From: a virus
DNA length: 42,698 nt
Strand: one strand, 5' to 3'
IMG/VR virus record: IMGVR_UViG_3300025732_000084
Location: 1-42,698 of that record
Positions 1 to 6,200 of the stretch are shown here, in pieces (position 1 is the first letter of the stretch; each line of letters begins with the position of its first letter). The notes beneath the pieces are model-generated. The model saw nothing but the letters and a program-made list of their open reading frames with translations. It had not been told where the DNA came from and ran no database searches. A program made the translations under genes and the position numbers.

Positions 1-1
1 A

Positions 2-100
2 GAAGACCCCGAAGATCCAGAAGACCCCGAAGATCCAGAAGACCCCGAAGATCCAGAAGACCCCGAAGATCCAGAAGACCCCGAAGATCCAGAAGACCCT
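2..100 (+). repeat. 18-bp tandem repeat encoding EDPEDP
   Basis: Five perfect consecutive copies of an 18-bp unit (GAAGACCCCGAAGATCCA) are followed by a decaying sixth. The repeat stays in frame and begins at the window edge, so the full array is probably longer. Copy number could vary by slippage. Confidence 0.95.
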
Positions 101-889
101 AAAGATAAGGATAAAGAAAATAATGGATTTGGAAATGGAGACCAGGATGCTCCTGGAAATTCAGGTTCAAATAATAATGCGGAGAATGATGAAACTCCAG
201 GAGAACAAGGTAATTCTCACCAAAATGGGAATGGTAATGGCAATGATGGGTCTCCAAATAATGACGGGAATAATGGATTTGGAAATGGGGATCAGGATGC
301 TCCTGGCAATTCAGGGCCAAATAATAATGCGGAGAATGATGAAGATTTAGAAGATCCTGAGGAACCAGAAGATCCAAATCCAGAAGATGTTGGTAGTAAT
401 CCTGGTAATGATAAGGAAGTGGGTAATTCTCCTTGGGATGGTGAAACTGGGGCATCAGATAATCCTGGAAAAGGAAATCATCAAGATGGACAAGACCCAG
501 AACCAAATCAACCACCAGGCGATATGAAGAATGATGGACCTAAAGAAGATAAAAATCCAAATAATAATGATGATAATGATAATGGAGGAGGTGGAGGAAA
601 CTCAGAAAGTAAAGGTAACAACGGATGGGGTAATGGAGATCAAGATGCTCCAGGTAACTCAGGACCTAACAATAACGCTGAAAATGATGAAACTCCTGAC
701 GGAAATACTGCAGACCTTATAGACAAATTCTTAGAAGATCATCCGTCAGATAATCATCAACCAGAACTTATTTTGGAAAATGAAGATCCTTATGTAGAAT
801 ATCCAGAATATAATATTGACTTTCAGGATAATGTAGATTTTCCACCTATTGATGATGTGTATCAAGAAGATTATGGTTTAGATATGTGA
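2..889 (+). CDS. Acidic repetitive protein, 5'-truncated
   Basis: The window opens inside this reading frame; 295 residues are visible and the true start lies upstream. The first ~33 residues are a Glu-Asp-Pro tandem repeat. Three copies of a 25-residue module follow (residues ~40-64, 90-114, 206-230), each carrying GNGDQDAPGNSG and NNNAEND. The rest is rich in Asn, Asp, Gly and Pro, and the tail is acidic and Tyr-rich, ending at a TGA. There are no cysteines and no hydrophobic segment in the visible part, so it is probably extended or disordered. A terminator follows 32 nt after the stop. I do not recognise the family; a virion-surface or structural role is only a guess. Confidence 0.75.
   Translation, partial: EDPEDPEDPEDPEDPEDPEDPEDPEDPEDPEDPKDKDKENNGFGNGDQDAPGNSGSNNNAENDETPGEQGNSHQNGNGNGNDGSPNNDGNNGFGNGDQDAPGNSGPNNNAENDEDLEDPEEPEDPNPEDVGSNPGNDKEVGNSPWDGETGASDNPGKGNHQDGQDPEPNQPPGDMKNDGPKEDKNPNNNDDNDNGGGGGNSESKGNNGWGNGDQDAPGNSGPNNNAENDETPDGNTADLIDKFLEDHPSDNHQPELILENEDPYVEYPEYNIDFQDNVDFPPIDDVYQEDYGLDM
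119..691 (+). repeat. Three dispersed 75-bp coding modules
   Basis: Near-identical 75-bp segments lie at 119-193, 269-343 and 617-691, all in the same frame. Each encodes the module N-N-G-(F/W)-GNGDQDAPGNSG-x-NNNAENDE. The third copy has diverged most at synonymous sites, which suggests it is older or under protein-level selection. Confidence 0.85.
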
Positions 890-920
890 TTTTTGACTTT
901 TAATTGTTCGGGTGTTATGA

Positions 921-950
921 TGGAGGGGAGAAATCCTCTCCATTTTTTGT
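921..950 (+). terminator. Rho-independent terminator
   Basis: A 9-bp stem with one G.T wobble (TGGAGGGGA / TCCTCTCCA, GAAA loop) is followed directly by a T-rich run. It closes the transcript of the acidic repeat protein and separates it from the glutaredoxin operon. Confidence 0.85.
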
Positions 951-988
951 TTTAATATATAAAATAAGTTAATACTTTGTTTCAAATT

Positions 989-1225
989 ATGAAATTTACG
1001 GTTTATTCAAAAGATGGTTGTCCATATTGTTCAAAAGTAGAACAGGTTTTGCAATTAGCAGAATTACAACACGTAGTTTATAAGTTAAATGAAGATTTTA
1101 CAAGAGAAGAATTTTACTCTGAGTTTGGTCAAGGATCTACTTTCCCCCAGGTGATTGTAGATGATAAACATATTGGTGGTTGTACAGATACAGTTCAATA
1201 CCTTAGGGAGCAAAATTTAGTTTAA
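989..1225 (+). CDS. grx: Glutaredoxin
   Basis: This 78-residue protein has the glutaredoxin layout: beta strand KFTVYSK, redox motif CPYC near residues 11-14, a TFP cis-proline motif (STFPQV) and the glutathione-binding GG-C-T segment (HIGGCTDT). Glutaredoxins use glutathione to reduce disulfides, and in T4-like phages the usual client is phage or host ribonucleotide reductase in the cytoplasm. I chose the ATG at 989; an in-frame TTG at 977 adds only four residues and has no better ribosome site. The stop overlaps the next start by one base (TAATG), indicating translational coupling. Length matches compact phage glutaredoxins. Confidence 0.93.
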   Translation: MKFTVYSKDGCPYCSKVEQVLQLAELQHVVYKLNEDFTREEFYSEFGQGSTFPQVIVDDKHIGGCTDTVQYLREQNLV

Positions 1226-1584
1226 TGGAAAGTACATTTCACGAAGTCTATAATGATGTTGAAAAAGCAATTGATTTTGCTTTTAATGGTAAATTTGTTT
1301 TGAGTTTTTATGATTATTTGAAAGATCGTGGAACAAAAAGATTAGAAGTTAAAGAGTTCATTGAAAGTCCAACGGCTAATGAAATAAACGAACTTGTGAT
1401 GGACTTGGATGATTATCTTGAGGGTGGGGCAGATGAAGTTCATAAGCAACTTCGTGAAGCATATGGATATATTCCAAAACCACAAGCAAGAAAGATAAGA
1501 AATTATTTGTATAATATTCTTGAAGATGCCTGGAGATACGACCATGATAGAAGACCAGGAAGGAGAAAAAAGAAAACTAAATAA
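1225..1584 (+). CDS. Conserved hypothetical cyanophage protein
   Basis: A 119-residue protein of unknown function, coupled to the glutaredoxin by a TAATG overlap. It appears mainly helical, with an acidic middle and a very basic C-terminus (RRPGRRKKKTK) that could contact nucleic acid. No catalytic motif or membrane segment is visible. Its last 41 bases overlap the start of the following gene in another frame. Small proteins of this kind are common in the grx region of T4-like cyanophages, but I cannot assign a role. Confidence 0.8.
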   Translation: MESTFHEVYNDVEKAIDFAFNGKFVLSFYDYLKDRGTKRLEVKEFIESPTANEINELVMDLDDYLEGGADEVHKQLREAYGYIPKPQARKIRNYLYNILEDAWRYDHDRRPGRRKKKTK

Positions 1585-1750
1585 GTCAGAACCTCAAATT
1601 AATAGAGGTGTTGAATTATTACTTAGGAATAGGAGGAAGAGATCACCAAAACCAAAGACTTTTCAAGTGAAGTTTGGTAAAATGATCTCTCTTTTTCAAA
1701 GAGAGTTTCACTTTTTTATAGAATTTCACTTTGATATAAGGAAAAAATAA
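1544..1750 (+). CDS. Small basic hypothetical protein
   Basis: The start is the ATG at 1544 (MIEDQEGEKRK), inside the end of the previous gene in a different frame. An in-frame ATG at 1520 is possible but lies deeper in the overlap. The 68-residue product is Lys/Arg-rich in its first half and aromatic in its second (LFQREFHFFIEFHF), ending DIRKK. The hydrophobic half is too charged for a clear transmembrane helix. No function is recognised. The sensible composition and position in a co-directional cluster support a real gene. Confidence 0.6.
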   Translation: MIEDQEGEKRKLNKSEPQINRGVELLLRNRRKRSPKPKTFQVKFGKMISLFQREFHFFIEFHFDIRKK

Positions 1751-1769
1751 ACTCTCTGGAGAAAGAAAA

Positions 1770-2003
1770 ATGGAAACAGCATATGTAATAACATTCTCAG
1801 TAATGTTCACTTTGCTCTTTTTTATGGTTGGGGGTATAATAGGTTGGTTGACATACAGGCACCTAATAGAAAATAAACCTCCTTATTTGCATCCAGAGTT
1901 CTTTGATGAAAATGGGCAGGTGATCCCTGACGAAATAGTTGCAGTAACATTTGAAAATAGCGATTACAATTATGACGACTACGAAGACGAGGAAGAAGAC
2001 TGA
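1770..2003 (+). CDS. Small single-pass membrane protein
   Basis: This 77-residue protein has an N-terminal hydrophobic segment (residues ~4-27, containing FSVMFTLLFFMVGG), then a short basic stretch and a strongly acidic cytoplasmic-type tail (DYNYDDYEDEEED). A purine-rich ribosome site (CTGGAGAAAG) sits 7-8 nt upstream of the ATG. It probably sits in the host inner or thylakoid membrane. Its 3' end overlaps the next gene by 32 bases in another frame. No family is recognised. Confidence 0.75.
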   Translation: METAYVITFSVMFTLLFFMVGGIIGWLTYRHLIENKPPYLHPEFFDENGQVIPDEIVAVTFENSDYNYDDYEDEEED

Positions 2004-2544
2004 AGAAACAGTAGCATCTCTTCCTGTTAACCCTTTTGCTTTTGAAGTTTTAGACCTTGCTTCAAAGCAAAGGACAAATGCAAAAAAAGTAGAGGTACTT
2101 CAAAAATATGAAGATCCTTCACTTAAAACGATTTTAATTTGGAATTTTGATGAATCTATTATCTCATTACTTCCTGAAGGAGATGTTCCTTACGCTAGTG
2201 CAGGAGAACAAACCTCATATAGTGGAACATTAAGTTCTAAAATTAATGATGCAGTGTCTAAAATGGATGAACTTAGTTCTAATTCTTTAGGATCTATGGA
2301 TCAAGGAAGATCTACGATTCGAAAAGAATATACTATGTTTTATAATTTCGTAAGAGGAGGAAATAATGAATTGAGTTCTCTTCGTAGAGAAACGATGTTT
2401 ATTAATATCCTTGAAGGTCTCCATCCAAGAGAAGCAGAAATTTTAGTGCTTGTTAAAGATAAGAGACTTCAAACTAAATATAAAATAACAAAAGAAATTG
2501 TCAGTGAATCCTATCCCGATATTCAATGGGGAGGACGTTCATGA
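1972..2544 (+). CDS. Conserved hypothetical protein (possibly DUF6433-like)
   Basis: The likely start is the ATG at 1972 (MTTTKTRKKTEE), giving 190 residues; an in-frame ATG at 1951 lies deeper in the preceding gene. The body starts with a conserved-looking stretch (NPFAFEVLDLASKQRTNAKK) and includes a helical segment near the end (LEGLHPREAEILVLVKDK). It resembles a T4-like cyanophage family of unknown function that I recall as DUF6433; this assignment is from memory. The stop overlaps the next start (ATGA), so the two are probably translationally coupled. No enzyme motif is visible. Confidence 0.75.
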   Translation: MTTTKTRKKTEETVASLPVNPFAFEVLDLASKQRTNAKKVEVLQKYEDPSLKTILIWNFDESIISLLPEGDVPYASAGEQTSYSGTLSSKINDAVSKMDELSSNSLGSMDQGRSTIRKEYTMFYNFVRGGNNELSSLRRETMFINILEGLHPREAEILVLVKDKRLQTKYKITKEIVSESYPDIQWGGRS

Positions 2545-2879
2545 CAGTAACTGTGGGAGCGAAGAAAAAAATGGCAGAATCACCAAAAAAAGAAAAAGAA
2601 ATTCTGCCCCATGAGTATGGATGTCAAATTCTTTTAGAAAAAACTACGCTTGAAAAAGCAAAAGACACATCGTTTCCTAATGATGCATATTTGATTTGGT
2701 ATAATGTTGATGGAAAACAATATCTAGATCTAACACGTTGCCATAAAAGAGTTAGTCTATTTGATATGTACTATGATAAGTATGGTCCTGGATCAGTTCA
2801 AAAAATTGATTTTGGATATGGAAGAACTAACCCAAGACTTTGGGGGACAAAACAACCTGAAAAAAAGAAAAGAAAATGA
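2541..2879 (+). CDS. Hypothetical protein
   Basis: The start at 2541 overlaps the previous stop as ATGA and has a strong ribosome site (GGGGAGGA) about 6 nt upstream, which decides it over the ATG at 2526. The 112-residue product has Lys-rich ends and a compact centre (DAYLIWYNVDGKQYLDLTRC) followed by a segment with a YGPG turn. There are two cysteines and no membrane segment. Its own stop overlaps the next gene by ATGA. The function is not recognised. Confidence 0.75.
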   Translation: MTVTVGAKKKMAESPKKEKEILPHEYGCQILLEKTTLEKAKDTSFPNDAYLIWYNVDGKQYLDLTRCHKRVSLFDMYYDKYGPGSVQKIDFGYGRTNPRLWGTKQPEKKKRK

Positions 2880-3088
2880 GTGCAGGATTTGGTGGTCAAG
2901 GAAAAGAAAATAGAATTGGAAAAGACGCAAAAATTACTATTGATTTAGATAATATAGATATTGTTCTAAAGAAATATAAACAAATTAAAAAATATCAAAA
3001 GTCATCTCTGTTCGCTATCAAAACAATGGACGGCACAGAAGAGATTGTGAGTTCATTGATTAAGGAAGCGGAGGAGAATCCACTGTAA
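2876..3088 (+). CDS. Small hypothetical protein
   Basis: A 70-residue protein coupled to the preceding gene by an ATGA overlap and ending one base before speD. It starts Gly-rich (MSAGFGGQGKE) and continues with alternating Ile/Asp and Lys-rich helix-like sequence, with no cysteine and no hydrophobic span. The tight packing in the operon is the main support for it being real. No function can be assigned. Confidence 0.65.
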   Translation: MSAGFGGQGKENRIGKDAKITIDLDNIDIVLKKYKQIKKYQKSSLFAIKTMDGTEEIVSSLIKEAEENPL

Positions 3089-3089
3089 A

Positions 3090-3416
3090 ATGGGGAAGCA
3101 TTATCTACTTAACTTGTATGGATGCTCGTTTGTTCTTTTGGACGACGAGCGTTGTCTTATAGACTTATTGGAAAATGCAGCAGTTGCAAGCGGTGCTACA
3201 ATAGTTCAAACTATTTCAAAGAAGTTTGAACCACAAGGAGTTACCGTTCTCTGTTTACTTTCAGAAAGTCATATTAGTATTCATACATGGCCAGAGGAAG
3301 GTAAGGCAGCAGTAGATGTATATACCTGTGGAGATTGTAATCCAAAAATTGGATGTGATATTATCATTCATCAACTTTTTGCTCAAAGTCATACTTTGAG
3401 TTATATTGAAAGATAA
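3090..3416 (+). CDS. speD: S-adenosylmethionine decarboxylase (class 1B)
   Basis: This 108-residue protein matches the small prokaryotic SpeD family, which removes CO2 from AdoMet to make the aminopropyl donor for spermidine. The self-processing site is the LSESHIS motif: cleavage before Ser60 would create the pyruvoyl cofactor. His65 and Cys80 have the same spacing from it as the family's His68 and Cys83 relative to Ser63. The IHTWPE and DVYTCG blocks are also typical. speD is a known cyanophage accessory metabolic gene; polyamines may help DNA packaging or host translation. It ends the upstream operon, and a new promoter follows 25 nt later. Confidence 0.92.
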   Translation: MGKHYLLNLYGCSFVLLDDERCLIDLLENAAVASGATIVQTISKKFEPQGVTVLCLLSESHISIHTWPEEGKAAVDVYTCGDCNPKIGCDIIIHQLFAQSHTLSYIER

Positions 3417-3440
3417 TTGTAACAAAAGTTACAAAAGTTC

Positions 3441-3469
3441 TTGCCTAACTATACTAACGGGTCTATAAT
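3441..3469 (+). promoter_or_regulatory. sigma70-type promoter
   Basis: TTGCCT and a perfect TATAAT are separated by exactly 17 nt. Transcription would start near 3476 and give a leader of ~138 nt before the small gene at 3614. The host-type consensus suggests early expression. Confidence 0.75.
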
Positions 3470-3475
3470 GACCTT

Positions 3476-3613
3476 ACGTTCATCCTCATTTTAGAGGACG
3501 CAAGTAGGACGACGCGGAACGCATTATCGTTCATTCGCTATTCGGAAATAGTGAACGGAAACGCCGCCCAAAGGAACGGGAATTAAAACTCTCATTTCTT
3601 TAGGAGAAATTCA
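3476..3613 (+). promoter_or_regulatory. Long structured 5' leader
   Basis: The region between the promoter and the first ATG has no ORF but contains clear stems. TCCTC/GAGGA (3483-3487 / 3494-3498) has a 6-nt loop. A longer hairpin at 3528-3557 pairs CGTTCA with TGAACG and CTATT with AATAG around a CGGA loop, with a TTCG bulge. GCGG (3514-3517) can pair with CCGC (3564-3567) to enclose it. The region is GC-richer than its surroundings and ends in a strong ribosome site (TAGGAGAAA). It may be a translational control element; it matches no riboswitch class I know. Confidence 0.5.
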
Positions 3614-3751
3614 ATGGCAAAAATTGTTTACAGAGGAGTTGAATATGATACTCAAAAGCGTCTTGAATATCAACAGCAGATGATGCAACAACCTCAACAA
3701 TACGACGAAACCTATCGTGGTGTTAAGTTTGTAAAAGAGGGGCATAAGTGA
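3614..3751 (+). CDS. DUF4278-like small protein
   Basis: A 45-residue ORF preceded by a good ribosome site (TAGGAGAAATTCA). It has two copies of a YRGV motif (IVYRGVEYD and TYRGVKFV) flanking a Gln/Met-rich linker. This two-YRG layout is characteristic of the short cyanobacterial family I know as DUF4278, whose function is unknown. The stop and next start overlap by one base (TGATG). Its own promoter and long leader suggest strong or regulated early expression. Confidence 0.7.
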   Translation: MAKIVYRGVEYDTQKRLEYQQQMMQQPQQYDETYRGVKFVKEGHK

Positions 3752-3849
3752 TGAAAAAACTCAACTTCCTACAACTAATTAAAGAACAAAAACAGAAAGA
3801 AGAGAGGCGTCAGAAAGCATCTCTTGCTACTCTGGTGGCAGCAAAATGA
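3751..3849 (+). CDS. Very small basic peptide
   Basis: A 32-residue ORF (MKKLNFLQLIKEQ...LVAAK) coupled to the preceding gene by TGATG and followed 3 nt later by a terminator. It is a charged amphipathic helix rich in Lys, Glu and Gln. No family is recognised. The exact fit between the upstream stop and the terminator is the main support. Confidence 0.55.
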   Translation: MKKLNFLQLIKEQKQKEERRQKASLATLVAAK

Positions 3850-3852
3850 TTA

Positions 3853-3881
3853 AGAGGGGACTTGACTCCCCTCTTTTTTTT
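3853..3881 (+). terminator. Strong rho-independent terminator
   Basis: A perfect 8-bp GC-rich stem (AGAGGGGA / TCCCCTCT, loop CTTGAC) is followed by a T run of 7-8. It ends the short two-gene transcript. Its loop and 3' arm double as the -35 region of the next promoter. Confidence 0.93.
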
Positions 3882-3890
3882 ATGTATAAT
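3862..3890 (+). promoter_or_regulatory. sigma70-type promoter overlapping the terminator
   Basis: TTGACT (3862-3867) and TATAAT (3885-3890) are exactly 17 nt apart. The -35 box lies in the loop and first base of the 3' arm of the terminator hairpin, and the T-run is part of the spacer. Transcription would start near 3897, just before the gene at 3914. Confidence 0.78.
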
Positions 3891-3913
3891 TACCTTTGTG
3901 AGGGTTGATAAAA

Positions 3914-4153
3914 ATGGATAAAGAAAAGCTTAAACTCATCATAAGGAATCTAGAGTCTCTTGTTGAGTGTCTTAAATCAGAAGTCTATTCTGATATAGAT
4001 TCTTATAAACCAGAACCTCAATATGAAGAGATTGCTCCTTATATTGGCGATTATGATGAAGTCTTTTATGATGATGAAGAAGATGAAATTTATGGACCAG
4101 TAAAAATAAACAAGAAATGCAAACAAACTAATAATGATGGAGATGGACTGTGA
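3914..4153 (+). CDS. Acidic hypothetical protein
   Basis: The start is the ATG at 3914 (MDKEKLKL), close behind the promoter at 3862-3890; an in-frame TTG at 3905 is less likely. The 79-residue product has an N-terminal helix (residues ~2-23) and an acidic Tyr-rich middle ([15 protein letters not shown]), then a polar tail. The stop overlaps the thyX start as GTGA, so it is probably translated together with thyX. No function is recognised. Confidence 0.7.
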   Translation: MDKEKLKLIIRNLESLVECLKSEVYSDIDSYKPEPQYEEIAPYIGDYDEVFYDDEEDEIYGPVKINKKCKQTNNDGDGL

Positions 4154-4869
4154 AAGAAATGCTTGATGAATTTGAATTTATGAAACCAGAAGTTAAACTT
4201 GTTTCCGTAACACCAGATGCAGAAAAGCATATGGCTTATTGTGCAAGAGTTTCAAATCCAAAGAATCAGGATAACGAAAGTTTTGAAGGACTTCTTAAGT
4301 ATTGTATTAAGCATCAACACTGGAGCATCTTTGAGCAAGCAACAATGACTGTAGAGATTAATACCACAAGAGGTATTGCTGCTCAAATTCTTCGTCATAG
4401 AAGTTTTACTTTTCAAGAGTTTTCTCAAAGGTATGCTGATACAAATCTTTTGAATCAAACTATTCCTCTTCCTGAACTTCGTAGGCAAGATGATAAGAAT
4501 CGCCAGAACAGTATTGATGATCTTCCTGACTATTTGAAACTGACACTACTAGAAGACATCAGAATGCATTTTGAGCAGTCTCAGAGGATCTACAACCGCC
4601 TTCTGGAGAAAGGAGTGGCAAAGGAGTGCGCTAGGTTCGTATTGCCCTTAGCGACGCCCACAAGACTCTATATGACAGGTTCTGTAAGGTCTTGGATCCA
4701 CTATGTAACTCTTCGCTCGGCCAATGGCACCCAAAAGGAACATATGGAGATTGCAGAAGCAGTTCGTTGTATCTTTACCTGTCAGTTCCCTGCAGTTTCT
4801 AAAGCACTTAGTTGGACTCGTGAAGGATGTTCTGAATGTGTAGATCCACCTGTAGTCCAGAAGCAATAG
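4150..4869 (+). CDS. thyX: Flavin-dependent thymidylate synthase ThyX
   Basis: This 239-residue protein carries the ThyX signature RHR-X7-S: RHR at 82-84 and Ser92, followed by QRY. The C-terminal [16 protein letters not shown] block is the typical substrate-binding helix. ThyX methylates dUMP to dTMP using methylenetetrahydrofolate and FAD/NADPH, supplying thymidylate for phage DNA synthesis. The GTG at 4150 overlaps the upstream stop (GTGA); an in-frame ATG at 4159 is an alternative three residues in. thyX is common in T4-like cyanophages. Bases ~4560-4740 are visibly richer in G/C than the flanks. Confidence 0.95.
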   Translation: MKEMLDEFEFMKPEVKLVSVTPDAEKHMAYCARVSNPKNQDNESFEGLLKYCIKHQHWSIFEQATMTVEINTTRGIAAQILRHRSFTFQEFSQRYADTNLLNQTIPLPELRRQDDKNRQNSIDDLPDYLKLTLLEDIRMHFEQSQRIYNRLLEKGVAKECARFVLPLATPTRLYMTGSVRSWIHYVTLRSANGTQKEHMEIAEAVRCIFTCQFPAVSKALSWTREGCSECVDPPVVQKQ

Positions 4870-4874
4870 AACGA

Positions 4875-5033
4875 ATGAGAGAAACTAAAAGAAAGTTAAC
4901 TGAGTCTCAGGTTAAAGAAATTAAAAATAGTCTAGAAAAGGGTGTAATACTTGCATCTAAATACAACATAACTCCGTCTTTGGTTTCTCAAATTAGAAAT
5001 GGAAAGGCATCTGGTTATAAACATATAATTTAG
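4875..5033 (+). CDS. Orphan helix-turn-helix peptide, homing-endonuclease type
   Basis: The ATG at 4875 gives 52 residues. The sequence KLTESQVKEIKNSL...ASKYNITPSLVSQIRNGK is the HTH module often found at the ends of phage HNH and GIY-YIG homing endonucleases, where it binds the target DNA. There is no nuclease domain here, so this is either a free-standing DNA-binding protein or the remnant of a lost endonuclease. It lies 5 nt after thyX and ends 11 nt before the next gene, and is Lys-rich and AT-rich compared with thyX. Confidence 0.65.
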   Translation: MRETKRKLTESQVKEIKNSLEKGVILASKYNITPSLVSQIRNGKASGYKHII

Positions 5034-5044
5034 GAGGCGAAATT

Positions 5045-5293
5045 TTGGCAACATATCCCGTTTATAATAAACAAACTGGTGAACAAAAAGAAGTGAGTAT
5101 GAGTGTTCACGATTGGGACCAGTGGAAGAAAGACAATCCTGAGTGGGATAGAGATTGGTCTGATCCATCAACTTGTCCTGCTTCAGGTGAAGTTGGTGAA
5201 GTTTATGATCGACTTAAAAAGTCTCATCCAGGATGGAATTCTGTATTAGAACGTGCTAGTAAGGTGCCGGGATCAAAAGTTAAACCTGTTTAA
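5045..5293 (+). CDS. Hypothetical protein, TTG start
   Basis: The start is the TTG at 5045, supported by a strong ribosome site (AGGAGG) 7 nt upstream; no ATG lies near the 5' end. The 82-residue protein begins ATYPVYNKQTGEQKEV, a pattern seen in small phage proteins related to FmdB-like putative regulators, but it lacks the CxxC zinc-ribbon cysteines (one Cys only). The middle is Trp/Asp-rich (WDQWKKDNPEWDRDWSDP). The role is unknown; it stands before phoH. Confidence 0.75.
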   Translation: MATYPVYNKQTGEQKEVSMSVHDWDQWKKDNPEWDRDWSDPSTCPASGEVGEVYDRLKKSHPGWNSVLERASKVPGSKVKPV

Positions 5294-5297
5294 ACCG

Positions 5298-5306
5298 TGT
5301 TATAAT
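5298..5306 (+). promoter_or_regulatory. Extended -10 promoter candidate for phoH
   Basis: TGTTATAAT is an extended -10 (TGn-TATAAT) right after the previous stop. No convincing -35 box is present 16-18 nt upstream, so it may be a middle promoter or an extended -10 type. The leader to phoH would be ~65 nt. Confidence 0.45.
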
Positions 5307-5379
5307 ATAAAAGTGATATGGATGTATCTTCATTCACTGAACATATATTAAAAATTACAAATCATTTACAGAAATCTAA

Positions 5380-6141
5380 ATGGCAAGAAGAAAAAGAGTA
5401 GACGATCAACCGATTGGTGTTGGAATGACTGCTAAACAAATGAAACGCAAGAAACCAATCGGTTTGGATTTAATGAGAGATATTGAACCTCTTACTGATA
5501 ATCAAAAACTGTTATATCAAGCATACGAAAAAAATCAAAACATCGTTGCTTATGGTTGTGCCGGAACAGGTAAAACTTTTATTACTCTTTATAATGCTCT
5601 TCAAGATGTTTTAGATGAAAGAAGTCCTTACGAAAAGATTTACATCGTAAGATCTCTTGTTGCGACTCGTGAAATTGGTTTTCTTCCTGGAGATCACGAA
5701 GATAAATCCTCACTTTACCAAATCCCATATAAAAATATGGTAAAGTATATGTTCCAAATGCCATCTGATGCAGACTTTGAGATGCTCTATGGAAACCTCA
5801 AAACTCAAGGAACGATTAGTTTTTGGAGTACTTCTTTTATTCGCGGAACTACTCTGGACAATTCTATCATTATCGTAGATGAGTTTGCTAACTTAAATGG
5901 TCACGAGCTGGATTCAATTATTACTCGTGTAGGCGAGAACAGTAAAATTATGTTCTGTGGTGATGCTACCCAAAGTGATTTAATCAAAACAAGCGAAAGA
6001 AATGGTATTATTGATTTTATGAAAATTTTAAGAGTAATGCCCTCTTTTGATATTATTGAATTTGGAATCGAAGATGTGGTCCGTTCCGGAATAGTTAAAG
6101 AGTACCTAACAGCAAAATATGAGTTGGGAGTTACTCTTTAA
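5380..6141 (+). CDS. phoH: PhoH-like P-loop ATPase
   Basis: This 253-residue protein has a Walker A motif (GCAGTGKT, residues 59-66), a Walker B motif (IIIVDEFAN) and the later sensor-like block GDATQSDL typical of PhoH. The N-terminal ~35 residues are basic. PhoH proteins are cytoplasmic ATPases related to the RecD-type helicase core. phoH is one of the commonest cyanophage host-like genes, but its role in infection is unsettled despite the original phosphate-starvation link in E. coli. A possible extended -10 promoter lies upstream, and a homing-endonuclease gene with its own hairpin leader lies downstream. Confidence 0.93.
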   Translation: MARRKRVDDQPIGVGMTAKQMKRKKPIGLDLMRDIEPLTDNQKLLYQAYEKNQNIVAYGCAGTGKTFITLYNALQDVLDERSPYEKIYIVRSLVATREIGFLPGDHEDKSSLYQIPYKNMVKYMFQMPSDADFEMLYGNLKTQGTISFWSTSFIRGTTLDNSIIIVDEFANLNGHELDSIITRVGENSKIMFCGDATQSDLIKTSERNGIIDFMKILRVMPSFDIIEFGIEDVVRSGIVKEYLTAKYELGVTL

Positions 6142-6147
6142 TATGTT

Positions 6148-6196
6148 AGTTCATAAAAGTTCCAGTTTATATAAATAATTGTAACTTTTATGAACT
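6148..6196 (+). promoter_or_regulatory. Hairpin with T4-type late promoter in its loop
   Basis: A perfect 14-bp inverted repeat (AGTTCATAAAAGTT at 6148-6161, AACTTTTATGAACT at 6183-6196) encloses a 21-nt loop. That loop holds an exact T4-type late promoter, TATAAATA (6170-6177). The 3' arm ends 4 nt before the GIY-YIG start at 6201. Read-through mRNA from phoH would fold and bury the initiation region. A late transcript would start near 6183 and lack the 5' arm. This mirrors the control of T4 I-TevI. Confidence 0.8.
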
Positions 6197-6200
6197 GTTA

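Noticed and set aside
2-100. Possible CRISPR array
   Set aside because: The 18-bp units are directly adjacent with no spacers and are in frame within a coding sequence; it is a coding tandem repeat.
99-515. Minus-strand ORF of 138 codons opposite the acidic repeat gene
   Set aside because: It is the complement of a repetitive, low-complexity gene; the product is mostly His/Tyr/Leu repeats, with no ribosome site and no context.
5318-5401. 27-codon ORF between the phoH promoter and phoH
   Set aside because: It overlaps the phoH start in another frame, lacks a ribosome site and has no recognisable features; it is too short to support.
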